This document shows positions 50,291-58,575 of a stretch of 64,000 nt of DNA, piece after piece. Location of the stretch: NCBI RefSeq assembly GCF_015751765.1, contig NZ_JADOTX010000001.1, positions 1,488,001 through 1,552,000 on the forward strand. The letters run 5' to 3'. The notes beneath the pieces were generated by a model that was not told where the DNA came from, searched no databases, and saw only the letters and a program-made list of their open reading frames with translations. Position numbers and translations under genes: made by a program. Within the stretch, counting starts at the first letter, position 1. The number at the start of each line of letters is the position of its first letter. The DNA is from Micromonospora ureilytica. Its GTDB lineage: Bacteria; Actinomycetota; Actinomycetes; Mycobacteriales; Micromonosporaceae.

Positions 50291-51642
50291 GACGCCTCGG
50301 ACTGCGTACCCGGGTGACCGCCGCGTTCGCCGTCGGCGCGCTCCTGCTCTCGGCGTCGATGGCCCTGATCTCCTACGAGTTGACCCGCCGCTCCCTGCTC
50401 GACGATCGGGAACGCATCGCGCTGCGGGCCGCCTACTTCGACGCCGCCGTGGTGCATGCCGGCCTGGACACCGACACCCCGGACGTGGTGGAGGTGCTCC
50501 GGTCGTTGGACACCGGCGGGAACCGGCGACCGGTGTTGCACCTCAACGGCGAGTGGTACGCGCGTGCCGCCGATCCGGGCACCACTGCCGCCATCCCCGC
50601 CGAGCTGCTACGGGTCGTCGCCGCCGGGGTGCCGGCCGTGCAGCGGGTCCGCGTCGACGGGCAACCCGCCCTGGTGGTCGGTGTGCCCCTGTCCGCGTCC
50701 GCGACGTACTTCGAGGTCAACTCGCTGCGCGAGCTGGAGCAGACCTTCCGCGTCCTGGCCCTCGCGCTGACCAGCGTCGCGGTGCTGGTCGCCGGATCCG
50801 GGGCCACCCTCGCCTGGTACGCCACCCGGCACGGGCTGCGGCCGCTGACGGCGGTCGCCGACGCGGCCGAGAAGATCGCCGCCGGTGACTTCACCGCCCG
50901 ACTCGACCCGGCCACCGACCCCGACCTCACCCGCCTCTCGTCCTCGTTCAACCAGATGGTCGACCGCCTCGCCCGGCGCATCGAGCGGGACCGCCGCTTC
51001 GCCGCCGACGTCAGCCACGAGTTGCGTTCCCCGTTGCAGACCCTCGCCGCGGCGGCCAGCGTCCTGGCCCGCCGTCGGGAGCACCAGGACGAACGGACGG
51101 CCACCGCCGCCGGGCTCGTCGCCGACGAGATCGACCGTTTTCAGCGGCTCGTCAACGACCTGATCGACCTGGCCCGCAGTGACCAGCCCGCCCACCGTGT
51201 CCCGGTGGACGTGGTGACGTTGGCCCGGGAGACCTGCGACGCGTACGACCTGCCGGCCGGCCTCGTCCGCCTGACGCCGGAGGTCCCCCCGACGTGGCAG
51301 GTCGAGCGGCGACGGATCGCCCAGGTCCTGGCGAACCTGCTCGACAACGCGGTCACCTACGGTGGTGGCCCGGTGGCTGTTCGCCTGGGCCGCGACGGTG
51401 ACTGTGGCGTCATCGAGGTCGACGATGACGGTCCCGGTGTTCCCGTCGAGGATCGCGAGGCGATCTTCGACCGGTTCGTCCGAGGGCGAGCCGCCCACAC
51501 CCGAGGCGCCGGTGACGGGACCGGTCTCGGGCTGGCGTTGGTCGCTCAGCACGCCGCCGCGCACGGGGGGCACGTGACGGTCGCCGACCGCCCCGGCGGG
51601 GGCGCGTGTTTCCGGGTCGTCCTGCCCGGGAGCCTGTCGTGA
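50287..51642 (+). CDS. Sensor histidine kinase
   Basis: 451 residues: membrane helix 1 (VTAAFAVGALLLSASMALISYEL), extracellular sensor of about 120 residues, membrane helix 2 (VLALALTSVAVLVAGSGATLAWY), HAMP (LRPLTAVADAAEKIAAGDF), HisKA with the H box FAADVSHELRSPLQTL, and HATPase_c with N box LANLLDNAVTYGGG, VIEVDDDGPGVP, DGTGLGLALVAQHAAAHGG and GGGACFRVVLP. It phosphorylates the response regulator encoded just before. The GTGA overlap at the end couples it to the lipoprotein. Confidence 0.93.
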   Translation: MRRLGLRTRVTAAFAVGALLLSASMALISYELTRRSLLDDRERIALRAAYFDAAVVHAGLDTDTPDVVEVLRSLDTGGNRRPVLHLNGEWYARAADPGTTAAIPAELLRVVAAGVPAVQRVRVDGQPALVVGVPLSASATYFEVNSLRELEQTFRVLALALTSVAVLVAGSGATLAWYATRHGLRPLTAVADAAEKIAAGDFTARLDPATDPDLTRLSSSFNQMVDRLARRIERDRRFAADVSHELRSPLQTLAAAASVLARRREHQDERTATAAGLVADEIDRFQRLVNDLIDLARSDQPAHRVPVDVVTLARETCDAYDLPAGLVRLTPEVPPTWQVERRRIAQVLANLLDNAVTYGGGPVAVRLGRDGDCGVIEVDDDGPGVPVEDREAIFDRFVRGRAAHTRGAGDGTGLGLALVAQHAAAHGGHVTVADRPGGGACFRVVLPGSLS

Positions 51643-52199
51643 GGCAGCGTCGTCTCGTCCCGTTGGCGCTCGCCGTGCTGCTGACCGGTTGCGGCATCCC
51701 CACCGACGACGCCCCTCGAACGGTGCCGCCACCAGGGCCGCTGCGCAGCGCCGCTCCCGCCGACACCACCGCGCCGGCCGGCAGTGCCGCCGAGACACTC
51801 TGCCTGGTCCGGGACAACCGCATCGTCCCCGTGGTCCGGCGCGTCGACCACCCACCGACCATCGCGGACCAGTTGCGGCATCTGCTCGTCGGGCCCAGCG
51901 GGGCCGAACGGGACAACGATCTGACCAGCGCGCTGCCGGGGGCGGTCAACGCGGCCGGCGCGACAGTGACCGGGACGCAGGCCCTGGTCGCGGTGGACGA
52001 ACCCGCCGACGATGGCGGCCGCAGCGACGAGGTCCTGGCCTTCGGGCAGATCGTCTGCACCCTCACCAGCCGCGAGGACGTCACCACGGTGGCCTTTCTG
52101 CGCGACGGCAAGCCTCTCGGCGTACCCCGAGCAGATGGTTCCCTGTCCAGCAGACCGCTCACCCGCGGCGACTACGCCCCCCTCATCAGCGAACGCTGA
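51639..52199 (+). CDS. GerMN-domain lipoprotein of the two-component operon
   Basis: 186 residues with a lipoprotein signal (LVPLALAVLLTGC) and a GerMN-type domain (about 70-180): IADQLRHLLVGPSGAERDNDLTSALP, TQALVAVDEPADD, FGQIVCTLTSREDVTTVAFLRDGKPLGVPRADGSLSS, RGDYAPLI. In MtrAB-LpqB and CseABC systems a lipoprotein encoded with the kinase tunes its sensing at the outer membrane face; this one probably does the same for the kinase encoded before it. The GTG at 51639 overlaps the kinase stop. Confidence 0.85.
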   Translation: MRQRRLVPLALAVLLTGCGIPTDDAPRTVPPPGPLRSAAPADTTAPAGSAAETLCLVRDNRIVPVVRRVDHPPTIADQLRHLLVGPSGAERDNDLTSALPGAVNAAGATVTGTQALVAVDEPADDGGRSDEVLAFGQIVCTLTSREDVTTVAFLRDGKPLGVPRADGSLSSRPLTRGDYAPLISER

Positions 52200-52321
52200 G
52201 CGCGCGTGTGGAGGTCGGCGGTTCTCGGGGTAGCTCGGTGGAAGACCTGAGAGGAAAGCCAGGGCGACCCGAGGGAACCTCCCGGAGTTCGGCAGTCATC
52301 GGCGGCCACATGCTGGCTGGC

Positions 52322-52918
52322 ATGAAACGCGCTGCGCTCTACGTGCTCGCCGGACCGGTCGGCATCGTGGCCTACGGCCTGGTCCGTCTGTGGGGAAGAT
52401 CCGACGGGGTGTACGGCCCCGGGCTCGACTGGCAGGCCGCGCACCTGGTCGCTGTCGCCGGCATGGTGTGCTTCGTCCCGGGTGTGCTCGCGCTGTCCCG
52501 CCTGCTGCCCCAGAGCCCGTGGCGCACCGGTGTGGTGGCCGCCACGTTGGTCGGCCTCGCCGCGACGATTGTGCAGTTCGGCGCGGACATCGTGGAGGGG
52601 CTGCTGGCCGAGGACCGGGCGGAGATGTCGAGGCTCGGCGCGGACTTCAAGGACATCCCCGGCGTGCAGGTGGCCTTCTACGACGTCGTACCCCAGCTCT
52701 TCTTCGTCGGCCTGCTCGTCCTCGCGGGCATGCTCGCCGCCCGACGGCTGCTGCCGTGGTGGAGTGTGCCGCTGCTCCTCGCCGGCATCGTCCTGCCGGT
52801 GGTCACCCTCGACCTGCTTCCCATCGGTGGCCTGTTCATGGCGTTGGCGTTGGCGCCGGCGCTGCCGCTGCTGCGACAGCAGGGCGAGCGGGTCGAGCCG
52901 CCCGCCCCCGTCCACTGA
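52322..52918 (+). CDS. Hypothetical integral membrane protein
   Basis: About 198 residues with five to six membrane segments (AALYVLAGPVGIVAYGLVRL, AAHLVAVAGMVCFVPGVLALS, TGVVAATLVGLAATIVQFGADIV, VVPQLFFVGLLVLAGMLAARRL, VPLLLAGIVLPVVTL, GLFMALALAPALPLL). A polar loop (EDRAEMSRLGADFKDIPG) sits in the middle. No family recognised with confidence. The start is either 52322 or the in-frame ATG at 52310; neither has a strong Shine-Dalgarno. A hairpin terminator follows. Confidence 0.7.
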   Translation: MKRAALYVLAGPVGIVAYGLVRLWGRSDGVYGPGLDWQAAHLVAVAGMVCFVPGVLALSRLLPQSPWRTGVVAATLVGLAATIVQFGADIVEGLLAEDRAEMSRLGADFKDIPGVQVAFYDVVPQLFFVGLLVLAGMLAARRLLPWWSVPLLLAGIVLPVVTLDLLPIGGLFMALALAPALPLLRQQGERVEPPAPVH

Positions 52919-52921
52919 GGA

Positions 52922-52960
52922 CTCCGAGTGGCGCTGGCCCGCGGACCAGCGCCACCCGGA
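52922..52960. terminator. Bidirectional hairpin terminator
   Basis: Inner perfect 10-bp stem (52928-52937 with 52946-52955) extended by 5 bp across one mismatch (52922-52926 with 52956-52960), between convergent genes. Confidence 0.8.
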
Positions 52961-52966
52961 GAGCCG

Positions 52967-54883
52967 CTACTTCAGGGCGAGGGTGCGGGCGTCGGCGGCG
53001 ATGACGCTGGCGATCTCGGCCGGCACCAGCTTGCCGGCCTGCCGGTCGGCATAGGTGGCCAGCTCGGCGTACTGGGCGTGGGCCAGCTTGGTGGCCATCG
53101 CCGTGACGGCGGCCGGATCCGCGCCGGAGGTGAGGATCAGGTAGCCGAGGCCGGCCTGGCTCACCGTCACGGTGAAGGTGCTGGTCGCGGTGGCGGTGCC
53201 CTCGGGCCCGGTCGCCTCGGTGGAGATGGTGTGCCGACCGGCGGTCAGCTTCGTCAGGTCGAGCTTGCGCCCGGCGGCCGACTTCTTACCGTCCAACGTG
53301 ACGGTGACGGTGTCCGCGTTGGTCGCGGCGATCGCGATCACCGGGGACTGCGCCCGGTCCAGCCGAGCCCCGTCGGCCGGCGAGGTGATCCGCACGGTCG
53401 GGTCGGCGGAGGCCCGCTGGACGAACGCCGAGTTCCAGCCGACCAGCTCGGCTGCGCGGTTGGTGATGATCGCGTCGGCGCCGATCCGCTCCAACCGTTG
53501 CCACAGGCCGGCGGAGTCCATCGTCCAGGCCATCACGGCGACCCCGGCGGCGTGCAGCGGGGCGACGACCTCCGGCTTGGCAAGCAGCGCGTTGCCGTCC
53601 GGGTTGTACGCGGTCAGGTGCAGCTCCTTCGCGATCGCCACCGGATCGGCGTCGAGGGTGCTGCGAAGCAGGCCGAGCGGCAGCTCGGGGGCGATCTCGT
53701 AGGTGTACCTCAGGGCGTCGACCTCGAAGCTCTGAATGAAGACCCGGCCCATCATCTGCTCGTCCCGGATCACCTGGATGATCGTGGCGACCTCGTCGCG
53801 GGTGTGCTTGCCCTTGATCTCCACGAGTAGGTTGCCACCCCGGGTACGTAGGTCGGCGAGCTGCTCGGCGAGGGTGGGCACCCGCTCGCCGACGTACTGC
53901 GGGCCGAACCAGGAGCCGGCGTCGAGCGCCTTGATCTGCGCGGCGGTCAGGTCCCGGATATTGCCGGTGCCGTCGGTGGTCCGGTCGACGGTGCCGTCGT
54001 GCAGGATGAACGGGACGCCGTCCTTGCTCGGCTGGACGTCGTTCTCGATCCAGTCGGCGCCGCCCTTACGGGCGATCTCCTGGGCGACGAGGGTGTTCTC
54101 CGGGGCGGCTGCCGACGCGCCCCGATGGGCGATCACGCTGAACGGGCTGCCCTCGGGGCGGAGGTAGCCGTTCGGCGCCAGCTCGGTGACTGTGACGTCG
54201 TCGTACGACACGGTCGCGCCGTTGACGAACAGCCCCTGGACGCCGTCGGCGGAACGCTGGAGGCTGCTCGTCCGCATCGCCTCCCGCCCGTCGAGGATCC
54301 AGCGGGCCTGGTTGCCGTGCACCTCCACGGCGACGCGGACGTCCCGGCCGGTGCCGGCGGCGGACGGTGCGGAGGCGGTGTTCGTCACGACCCAGGCGTT
54401 GGCAGTGGTCCGCTGGGCGAATTCGAGCCCGTTGGCGGCGGTGGTGCCGCTGCGCATGGTGGCGATCCACCAGGGGGTCGCGCCACTGGCGGGGACGTCG
54501 ATGCCGAGCGAGGCCCAGCGGGTGGCGGCCGAGACCGACTCGAAGCGCATGGTCGCCTCGAGGCGGAAGTCGTTCAGGTGCCGACCGAAAGTGATCTTGT
54601 TGTTCTCGCTGGAGCTGGCGGAGGTCCCGTACAGCCGGCCGTTCTCGACCTTCCAGGCGCCGTCGACAGCGTGCCAACCGGCGGGCAGCGACCCGGCCGA
54701 GAAGTTCTCCGAGACCACGACATTGCCCGGCTCGGCGGTGGCGGGCGACGAGGTCGCGACGGCGACCGCCACGGCGGCGCCGGTGACGGCGAGGACGGCG
54801 ACGGAGGCGGCGGCCCGGGTACGCAGGGCACCGAAGCGCGACCCGGCGCGACGAAGCGACGGTGGTGCGGGTAGGACAGTCAT
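52967..54883 (-). CDS. Secreted glycerophosphodiester phosphodiesterase, multidomain
   Basis: About 638 residues: N-terminal Arg-rich region and membrane/signal segment (AAASVAVLAVTGAAVAVAVATSSPATA), a laminin-G/3-keto-disaccharide-hydrolase-like sandwich (about 55-205; NNKITFGRHLNDFRLEATMRFE), the GDPD TIM barrel (about 220-470; VIAHRGASAAAPENTLVA, WIENDVQPSKDGVPFILHDGTVDRTTDGTG, LLVEIKGKHTRDEV, MAWTMDS), then an Ig-like domain and a C-terminal helical piece. It hydrolyses glycerophosphodiesters such as phospholipid head groups or teichoic acid units outside the cell. I chose the ATG at 54883; the frame is open to 54922. Confidence 0.87.
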   Translation of the reverse strand: MTVLPAPPSLRRAGSRFGALRTRAAASVAVLAVTGAAVAVAVATSSPATAEPGNVVVSENFSAGSLPAGWHAVDGAWKVENGRLYGTSASSSENNKITFGRHLNDFRLEATMRFESVSAATRWASLGIDVPASGATPWWIATMRSGTTAANGLEFAQRTTANAWVVTNTASAPSAAGTGRDVRVAVEVHGNQARWILDGREAMRTSSLQRSADGVQGLFVNGATVSYDDVTVTELAPNGYLRPEGSPFSVIAHRGASAAAPENTLVAQEIARKGGADWIENDVQPSKDGVPFILHDGTVDRTTDGTGNIRDLTAAQIKALDAGSWFGPQYVGERVPTLAEQLADLRTRGGNLLVEIKGKHTRDEVATIIQVIRDEQMMGRVFIQSFEVDALRYTYEIAPELPLGLLRSTLDADPVAIAKELHLTAYNPDGNALLAKPEVVAPLHAAGVAVMAWTMDSAGLWQRLERIGADAIITNRAAELVGWNSAFVQRASADPTVRITSPADGARLDRAQSPVIAIAATNADTVTVTLDGKKSAAGRKLDLTKLTAGRHTISTEATGPEGTATATSTFTVTVSQAGLGYLILTSGADPAAVTAMATKLAHAQYAELATYADRQAGKLVPAEIASVIAADARTLALK

Positions 54884-54985
54884 GGTCGGGACGCTACGAA
54901 GCACGTCCGAACTGATGATCAATCAAGCATGGCTGCCGTCGGAACGCCTGGTGTACCGCACTCGATCGGGGCGATCCGGGATTTG

Positions 54986-55801
54986 TCAGCTCGACAGGCC
55001 GGAGCAGGCGGCTCCGTCGATGGTGCACGCCTTGGGGGCGGAACCGGTCAACGAGCCGTTGACCCGGAACGTCACCCGGACCGAGGCGCTGCCGGGAACC
55101 TGGCCGGTGTTCGTGTCCGGCACGAACGTCCACACCGCACCGTCCCGGCTGGCCTGTGCTCCCTCGACCCCGCTGACCCCCAGTGACTCCCGGGGCAGGG
55201 TGACGACGAGCGTCCATCGCGGCGCCGGGACCGAGCCGGGATTGCTGATCGTCACGGTCGCGCCGTAGCTGAGCAGGGCGTTGTCAGTGATGGCGAAGTC
55301 GGCGCCCAGGGCCGCCGGGGTGGGTTCGGCTGTCGCACCGGTCGGCGTGGGCCGGGTCGACGACGCGACGGCCGTTGGGACCGAGGAGGCCGAGGCGGGC
55401 GGGGGAGCGGGCACCGCCGGGCTGGTGACCGCCGGTCGCGCCTGCGCCCGGGGCGTACCGGACGGCGACTCGCCCACCTGCTCCACGGACGGCGGCGGGT
55501 CGAGGGTCACCGGCGTCAACTTCTCCGGCGTACGCAGCACCCCGACGACCGACACGGCCGTCGCGATCAGCACCCCGAGCGCCGCGACGACGGCCACCCA
55601 GGTGGCCCGCGAGACGTCCTCCCGACCGGTGAGCACCCGCCGTGTGGCCGTGACGAGGGCCACGACCCGATCCAGCAGGATGATCGCCACGGTACGGCGT
55701 GGCTGGGGTGGTGTTGCCGGCACTGCCTGTCTCTCCTTCAGTTCGTCGCCAGGTGCGCGCTCACGATCCGTGCCGGTCGCGGGCGGCGCCAGCCCGGTCA
55801 C
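54986..55801 (-). CDS. Membrane-anchored protein with CBM2-like extracellular domain
   Basis: 271 residues: a cytoplasmic N-terminus of about 65 residues, one membrane helix (TWVAVVAALGVLIATAVSVVGVL), a long Pro/Thr/Ser/Ala linker, and a C-terminal beta-sandwich (about 170-265; ADFAITDNALLSYGATVTISNPGSVPAPRWTLVVTL, GAVWTFVPDTNTGQVPGSASVRVTFRVNGSLTGSAPKACTIDG) resembling CBM2 modules. The GTG at 55801 overlaps the DUF742 gene stop (GTGA), so it is the last gene of the conservon-like operon and takes the place usually held by the Ras-like GTPase. It may be a surface sensor or wall anchor; function is inferred. Confidence 0.75.
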   Translation of the reverse strand: MTGLAPPATGTDRERAPGDELKERQAVPATPPQPRRTVAIILLDRVVALVTATRRVLTGREDVSRATWVAVVAALGVLIATAVSVVGVLRTPEKLTPVTLDPPPSVEQVGESPSGTPRAQARPAVTSPAVPAPPPASASSVPTAVASSTRPTPTGATAEPTPAALGADFAITDNALLSYGATVTISNPGSVPAPRWTLVVTLPRESLGVSGVEGAQASRDGAVWTFVPDTNTGQVPGSASVRVTFRVNGSLTGSAPKACTIDGAACSGLSS

Positions 55802-56178
55802 AGAGCGCGAAGCCCGACGAGTATCGCCTGGAGCAGGTCCTCGGTCGGCAGCTCCGACAGCATCGGCGGTTCGTGCGTCTCGATCAGCCCGGCCGCGAGC
55901 AGGTCGCCGAGCAGCACCCGCACGGTCCCCAGCGGGAGGTCCAACTCGGCACCAACCTCAGCCACCGACACTGGATGGTGACACAGCTCGACGATCCGCG
56001 CCTGTTCGGGGAAGAGCGGTGTGGGGGACGTGACCCCCCGCCGGGCGACGACCAGCGAGATCAGGTCGAACTGGCCGCGTGCGGGTGCGGTGCGGCCCCC
56101 GGTCATCGTGTAGGGCCGGGCGACCGGGCCCGCGTCGTCGTCGTACCACGCCTCGTCAGCGGTGCCGCTGGTGTGCAC
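55798..56178 (-). CDS. DUF742 protein (conservon CvnC-like)
   Basis: 126 residues with the DUF742 signature: RPYTMTGGRT at the N-terminus, FDLISLVVARRG, QARIVELCHHPVSVAEVGAELDLPLGTVRVLLGDLLAAGLI (winged-helix-like), and a C-terminal LLQAILVGLRAL. In conservons of actinobacteria this protein works with a membrane kinase, a roadblock protein and a GTPase. The GTG at 56178 lies inside the roadblock gene (23-nt overlap), so translation is coupled. Confidence 0.92.
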   Translation of the reverse strand: MHTSGTADEAWYDDDAGPVARPYTMTGGRTAPARGQFDLISLVVARRGVTSPTPLFPEQARIVELCHHPVSVAEVGAELDLPLGTVRVLLGDLLAAGLIETHEPPMLSELPTEDLLQAILVGLRAL

Positions 56179-56605
56179 CAGTGTCCCCGATCGTCACCGA
56201 GGAGGCCGGCCCCAGGCTGATCGGCAGGTGCCGCTCGGCCTGCCCCACGAAGAGCGCCACCTCGTACGCCATGTCACCGACCTCGACGTCGTCACCGGCG
56301 ATCCGCACGGTGAGGATGGTCCCGTTCGGGATGGTGGCGATGAACAGGAACGCTCGCGACATCTGCACCACGACCTGGCGCAGACGACCCGCGTCGCAGG
56401 TCCGGGTGGCGGCCAGCCCCAACGCGATCAGGCCGGCGACCACGCCGGAGATCTGCTCGGCAAGCTTTTCGCTCACCCGCCGCGAGCCGCCGAGCGGCAG
56501 CCCGTCCGGCGAGAGCACCACGGCGAACTCCGCGCCGTGCACCCGGTCGACCAGGCTGTTCAGGGCGTCGGTCAGGCCGTCCTCGGTGACCACTGCAGAC
56601 GTCAT
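56156..56605 (-). CDS. Roadblock/LC7 domain protein (conservon CvnB-like)
   Basis: 149 residues of the roadblock/LC7 fold: LTDALNSLVDRVHGAEFAVVLSPDGLPLGGSRRVSEKLAEQISGVVAGLIALG, LRQVVVQMSRAFLFIATIPNGTILTVRIAGDD, and VGDMAYEVALFVGQAERHL. Roadblock proteins usually act as GTPase-activating or dimeric scaffold partners of small Ras-like GTPases. No such GTPase gene is in the operon, but a dynamin-like GTPase is encoded divergently at 63704. AAGGAG precedes the ATG at 56605, which overlaps the kinase stop (ATGA). Confidence 0.93.
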   Translation of the reverse strand: MTSAVVTEDGLTDALNSLVDRVHGAEFAVVLSPDGLPLGGSRRVSEKLAEQISGVVAGLIALGLAATRTCDAGRLRQVVVQMSRAFLFIATIPNGTILTVRIAGDDVEVGDMAYEVALFVGQAERHLPISLGPASSVTIGDTGAHQRHR

Positions 56606-58575
56606 TGATGTCTCCTTGCTTTTCTCGCGACTGGCAATTCGACCGTGTCGAGGCTGGTCCTGCCGTTTTCCTGGCCGGTCGGCCCGGTGTGGCGGACCCG
56701 CGTCGGCAGCGCGCCCTCGCCGCTCGGGTCGGGCAGGTCGGTGCCGGTGCGGGGCGGTGGGTACGGGTTGTCGGGTGGTGCGCTGGCAGGTGCGCGGTCG
56801 GTGTCGGTGACCATGACCAGCCGGGACGGAAGGAGCACGATCGCGGCCGTTCCACCGCGCTGGCTGCGGCGTAGCGAGACGTGGGCGCCGCAGCGGCCGG
56901 CCAGTACGGCGGCGGCGTACCACCCGGCGAGGCCGGCGGGCGGGCCGTCCGGTGGCGGGTTGCCGAGCAGGTGGTTCGCCTCGGCCAGCGCGGCGGCGCC
57001 CAGGCCGGGGCCGTCGTCGATGACGAGGACGGCGCACCCCTGCGGTCGCTGTTCGCCGCTGACCCGGACGGTGGTGTCCGCCCCGGAGAAGGCCAGGGCG
57101 TTCTCGACGAGTTCCGCCAGCAGGTGGATGACGTCCGTGACGGCCGGCCCCGCCAGCGACCACGGCCAGTGCGGCGCGATCAGGACACGGTGGTAGTCCG
57201 GCACCTCGGCGACCGCGCCGCGTGCCACGTCGAGCAGTGGCACCGGGCGCCGCCAGCGGCGGGCGGGTGTCGCGCCGGCCATGGAGATCAGTTTCTCCAC
57301 GTTGCGTCGGATCCGGGTGGTGAGGTGGTCGAGCTGGAACAGCTCGCCGGTCTCCTCGGTGGACCGTTCCCGACGTTGCATCCCGTCCAGCAGGCTGAGT
57401 TGGTCGCGTAGCAGGACCTGGTTGCGTCGGGTCAGCCCCAGGAACAGCTCCCGTTGGGCGGCACCCCCCGGAGGCGGAGCATCCCGCGCCGGGGCCGGAG
57501 CATCCCGCGCCGGCGCTGGAGTGTCCGGCGCAGGAGCCGGCGGATCGACCGCCGGCCTGGTCAGCTCGTCGGTGATGCGTCGCACGGTGCCCGCCCAGCT
57601 CAGCAGGAGCACCAGCACGACGATGAGGCCGAGCCCCACCACCGCCCCGGTACGCGCGATGAGCACGGCGGCGCCGGGTGTGGCCCGCTCGACGCTGCTG
57701 CGGGCGGTGCTCGTGACAAGTGTCTGCAGCGCTCCGAGAGCGGCGTCCGCCGCGGCCCGCCAGCCCTGGACGGTGAGACCGGCCAGGGCGGTGGTGGTGC
57801 CCGCCTGGAGCAGCAGCCGGTCCTCCAGTGCGAGCAGAGCCGCGAACTCGGGCCCGGTGGCCAGTCGCTGGTGCTCGGCCTGGCCGTCGGGCAGGAGCCC
57901 GGCCGCTGCCTCGGCACGCGCGTACCGCTGGATGCTGACCAGCGCGGTCAGCCGGCGCCGCTCGTCGACGCCGAGCCGTGCGCCGGTCAGGGCCGCGCTG
58001 ACCAGTGTGTCCTCCCGAGCGAGCAACTCCCGGGCGCGGGCCAGCGCGATCACCGCGCGGGTGTCGGCGGCCAACCCGCTCTCGTACGCGCCCCACTCCG
58101 GGCCGTACACCCCGAAGGCGACGTCGATGACCTCGTCGTACCCGTCGATCGCCGCGGCCTGGTCGAGCCGCCCGGTGTCCATCCGGGACCGGGTCGTGCC
58201 GAGGCCGTCGAGCCGTCGGACCAGCTCGCCGGCCCGGTCCCGGACCGCGCCGGCGCTGAGCAGCCGAAGGTCGCGCCCCTTCGAGAACTCGCGGATCTCG
58301 GCGGCGGCCCGGTCGGTGCCTTCGCGGGCCCCGGCCAGCTCGGGCGTCGTCTGGCCCGCCCCGGCAATCGTCTCGGCGGTGATCCGGCGTTCCGTCTGCA
58401 GGCTCAGGATCAGACGGTCGATGGGCTGGCCCAGCGTGTCCGCCAGCGCCCGGACGCGCAGCAGGTCGACGGCATCCTGGGTGGACACGTAGGCCGCGTA
58501 CGACCAGAGCGTGATCAGCACGGCGGCCAGCACGGCCAGCCTGGTCCGGATCAGCCGCACATCGTTGCGGGTCAT
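56602..58575 (-). CDS. NIT-domain sensor histidine kinase (conservon CvnA-like)
   Basis: 657 residues: membrane helix 1 (LAVLAAVLITLWSYAAYV), an extracellular nitrate/nitrite-sensing (NIT-like) helical domain (about 35-290; LADTLGQPIDRLILSLQTERRITAETIAG), membrane helix 2 (TGAVVGLGLIVVLVLLLSWAG), a Pro-rich stretch of PAPARDA repeats, the conservon-type kinase helix (RNQVLLRDQLSLLDGMQ, LFQLDHLTTRIRRNVEKLISMAG), and HATPase_c (LAELVENALAFSGADTTVRV, VLVIDDGPGLGAAAL). The ATG at 58575 overlaps the LuxR gene stop (ATGA). Confidence 0.9.
   Translation of the reverse strand: MTRNDVRLIRTRLAVLAAVLITLWSYAAYVSTQDAVDLLRVRALADTLGQPIDRLILSLQTERRITAETIAGAGQTTPELAGAREGTDRAAAEIREFSKGRDLRLLSAGAVRDRAGELVRRLDGLGTTRSRMDTGRLDQAAAIDGYDEVIDVAFGVYGPEWGAYESGLAADTRAVIALARARELLAREDTLVSAALTGARLGVDERRRLTALVSIQRYARAEAAAGLLPDGQAEHQRLATGPEFAALLALEDRLLLQAGTTTALAGLTVQGWRAAADAALGALQTLVTSTARSSVERATPGAAVLIARTGAVVGLGLIVVLVLLLSWAGTVRRITDELTRPAVDPPAPAPDTPAPARDAPAPARDAPPPGGAAQRELFLGLTRRNQVLLRDQLSLLDGMQRRERSTEETGELFQLDHLTTRIRRNVEKLISMAGATPARRWRRPVPLLDVARGAVAEVPDYHRVLIAPHWPWSLAGPAVTDVIHLLAELVENALAFSGADTTVRVSGEQRPQGCAVLVIDDGPGLGAAALAEANHLLGNPPPDGPPAGLAGWYAAAVLAGRCGAHVSLRRSQRGGTAAIVLLPSRLVMVTDTDRAPASAPPDNPYPPPRTGTDLPDPSGEGALPTRVRHTGPTGQENGRTSLDTVELPVARKARRHQ

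Noticed and set aside
52967..54883. Considering the GDPD protein as part of the conservon-like operon
   Set aside because: About 100 nt separate it from the CBM2-like gene, with no overlap, unlike the coupled genes upstream; it probably has its own promoter.
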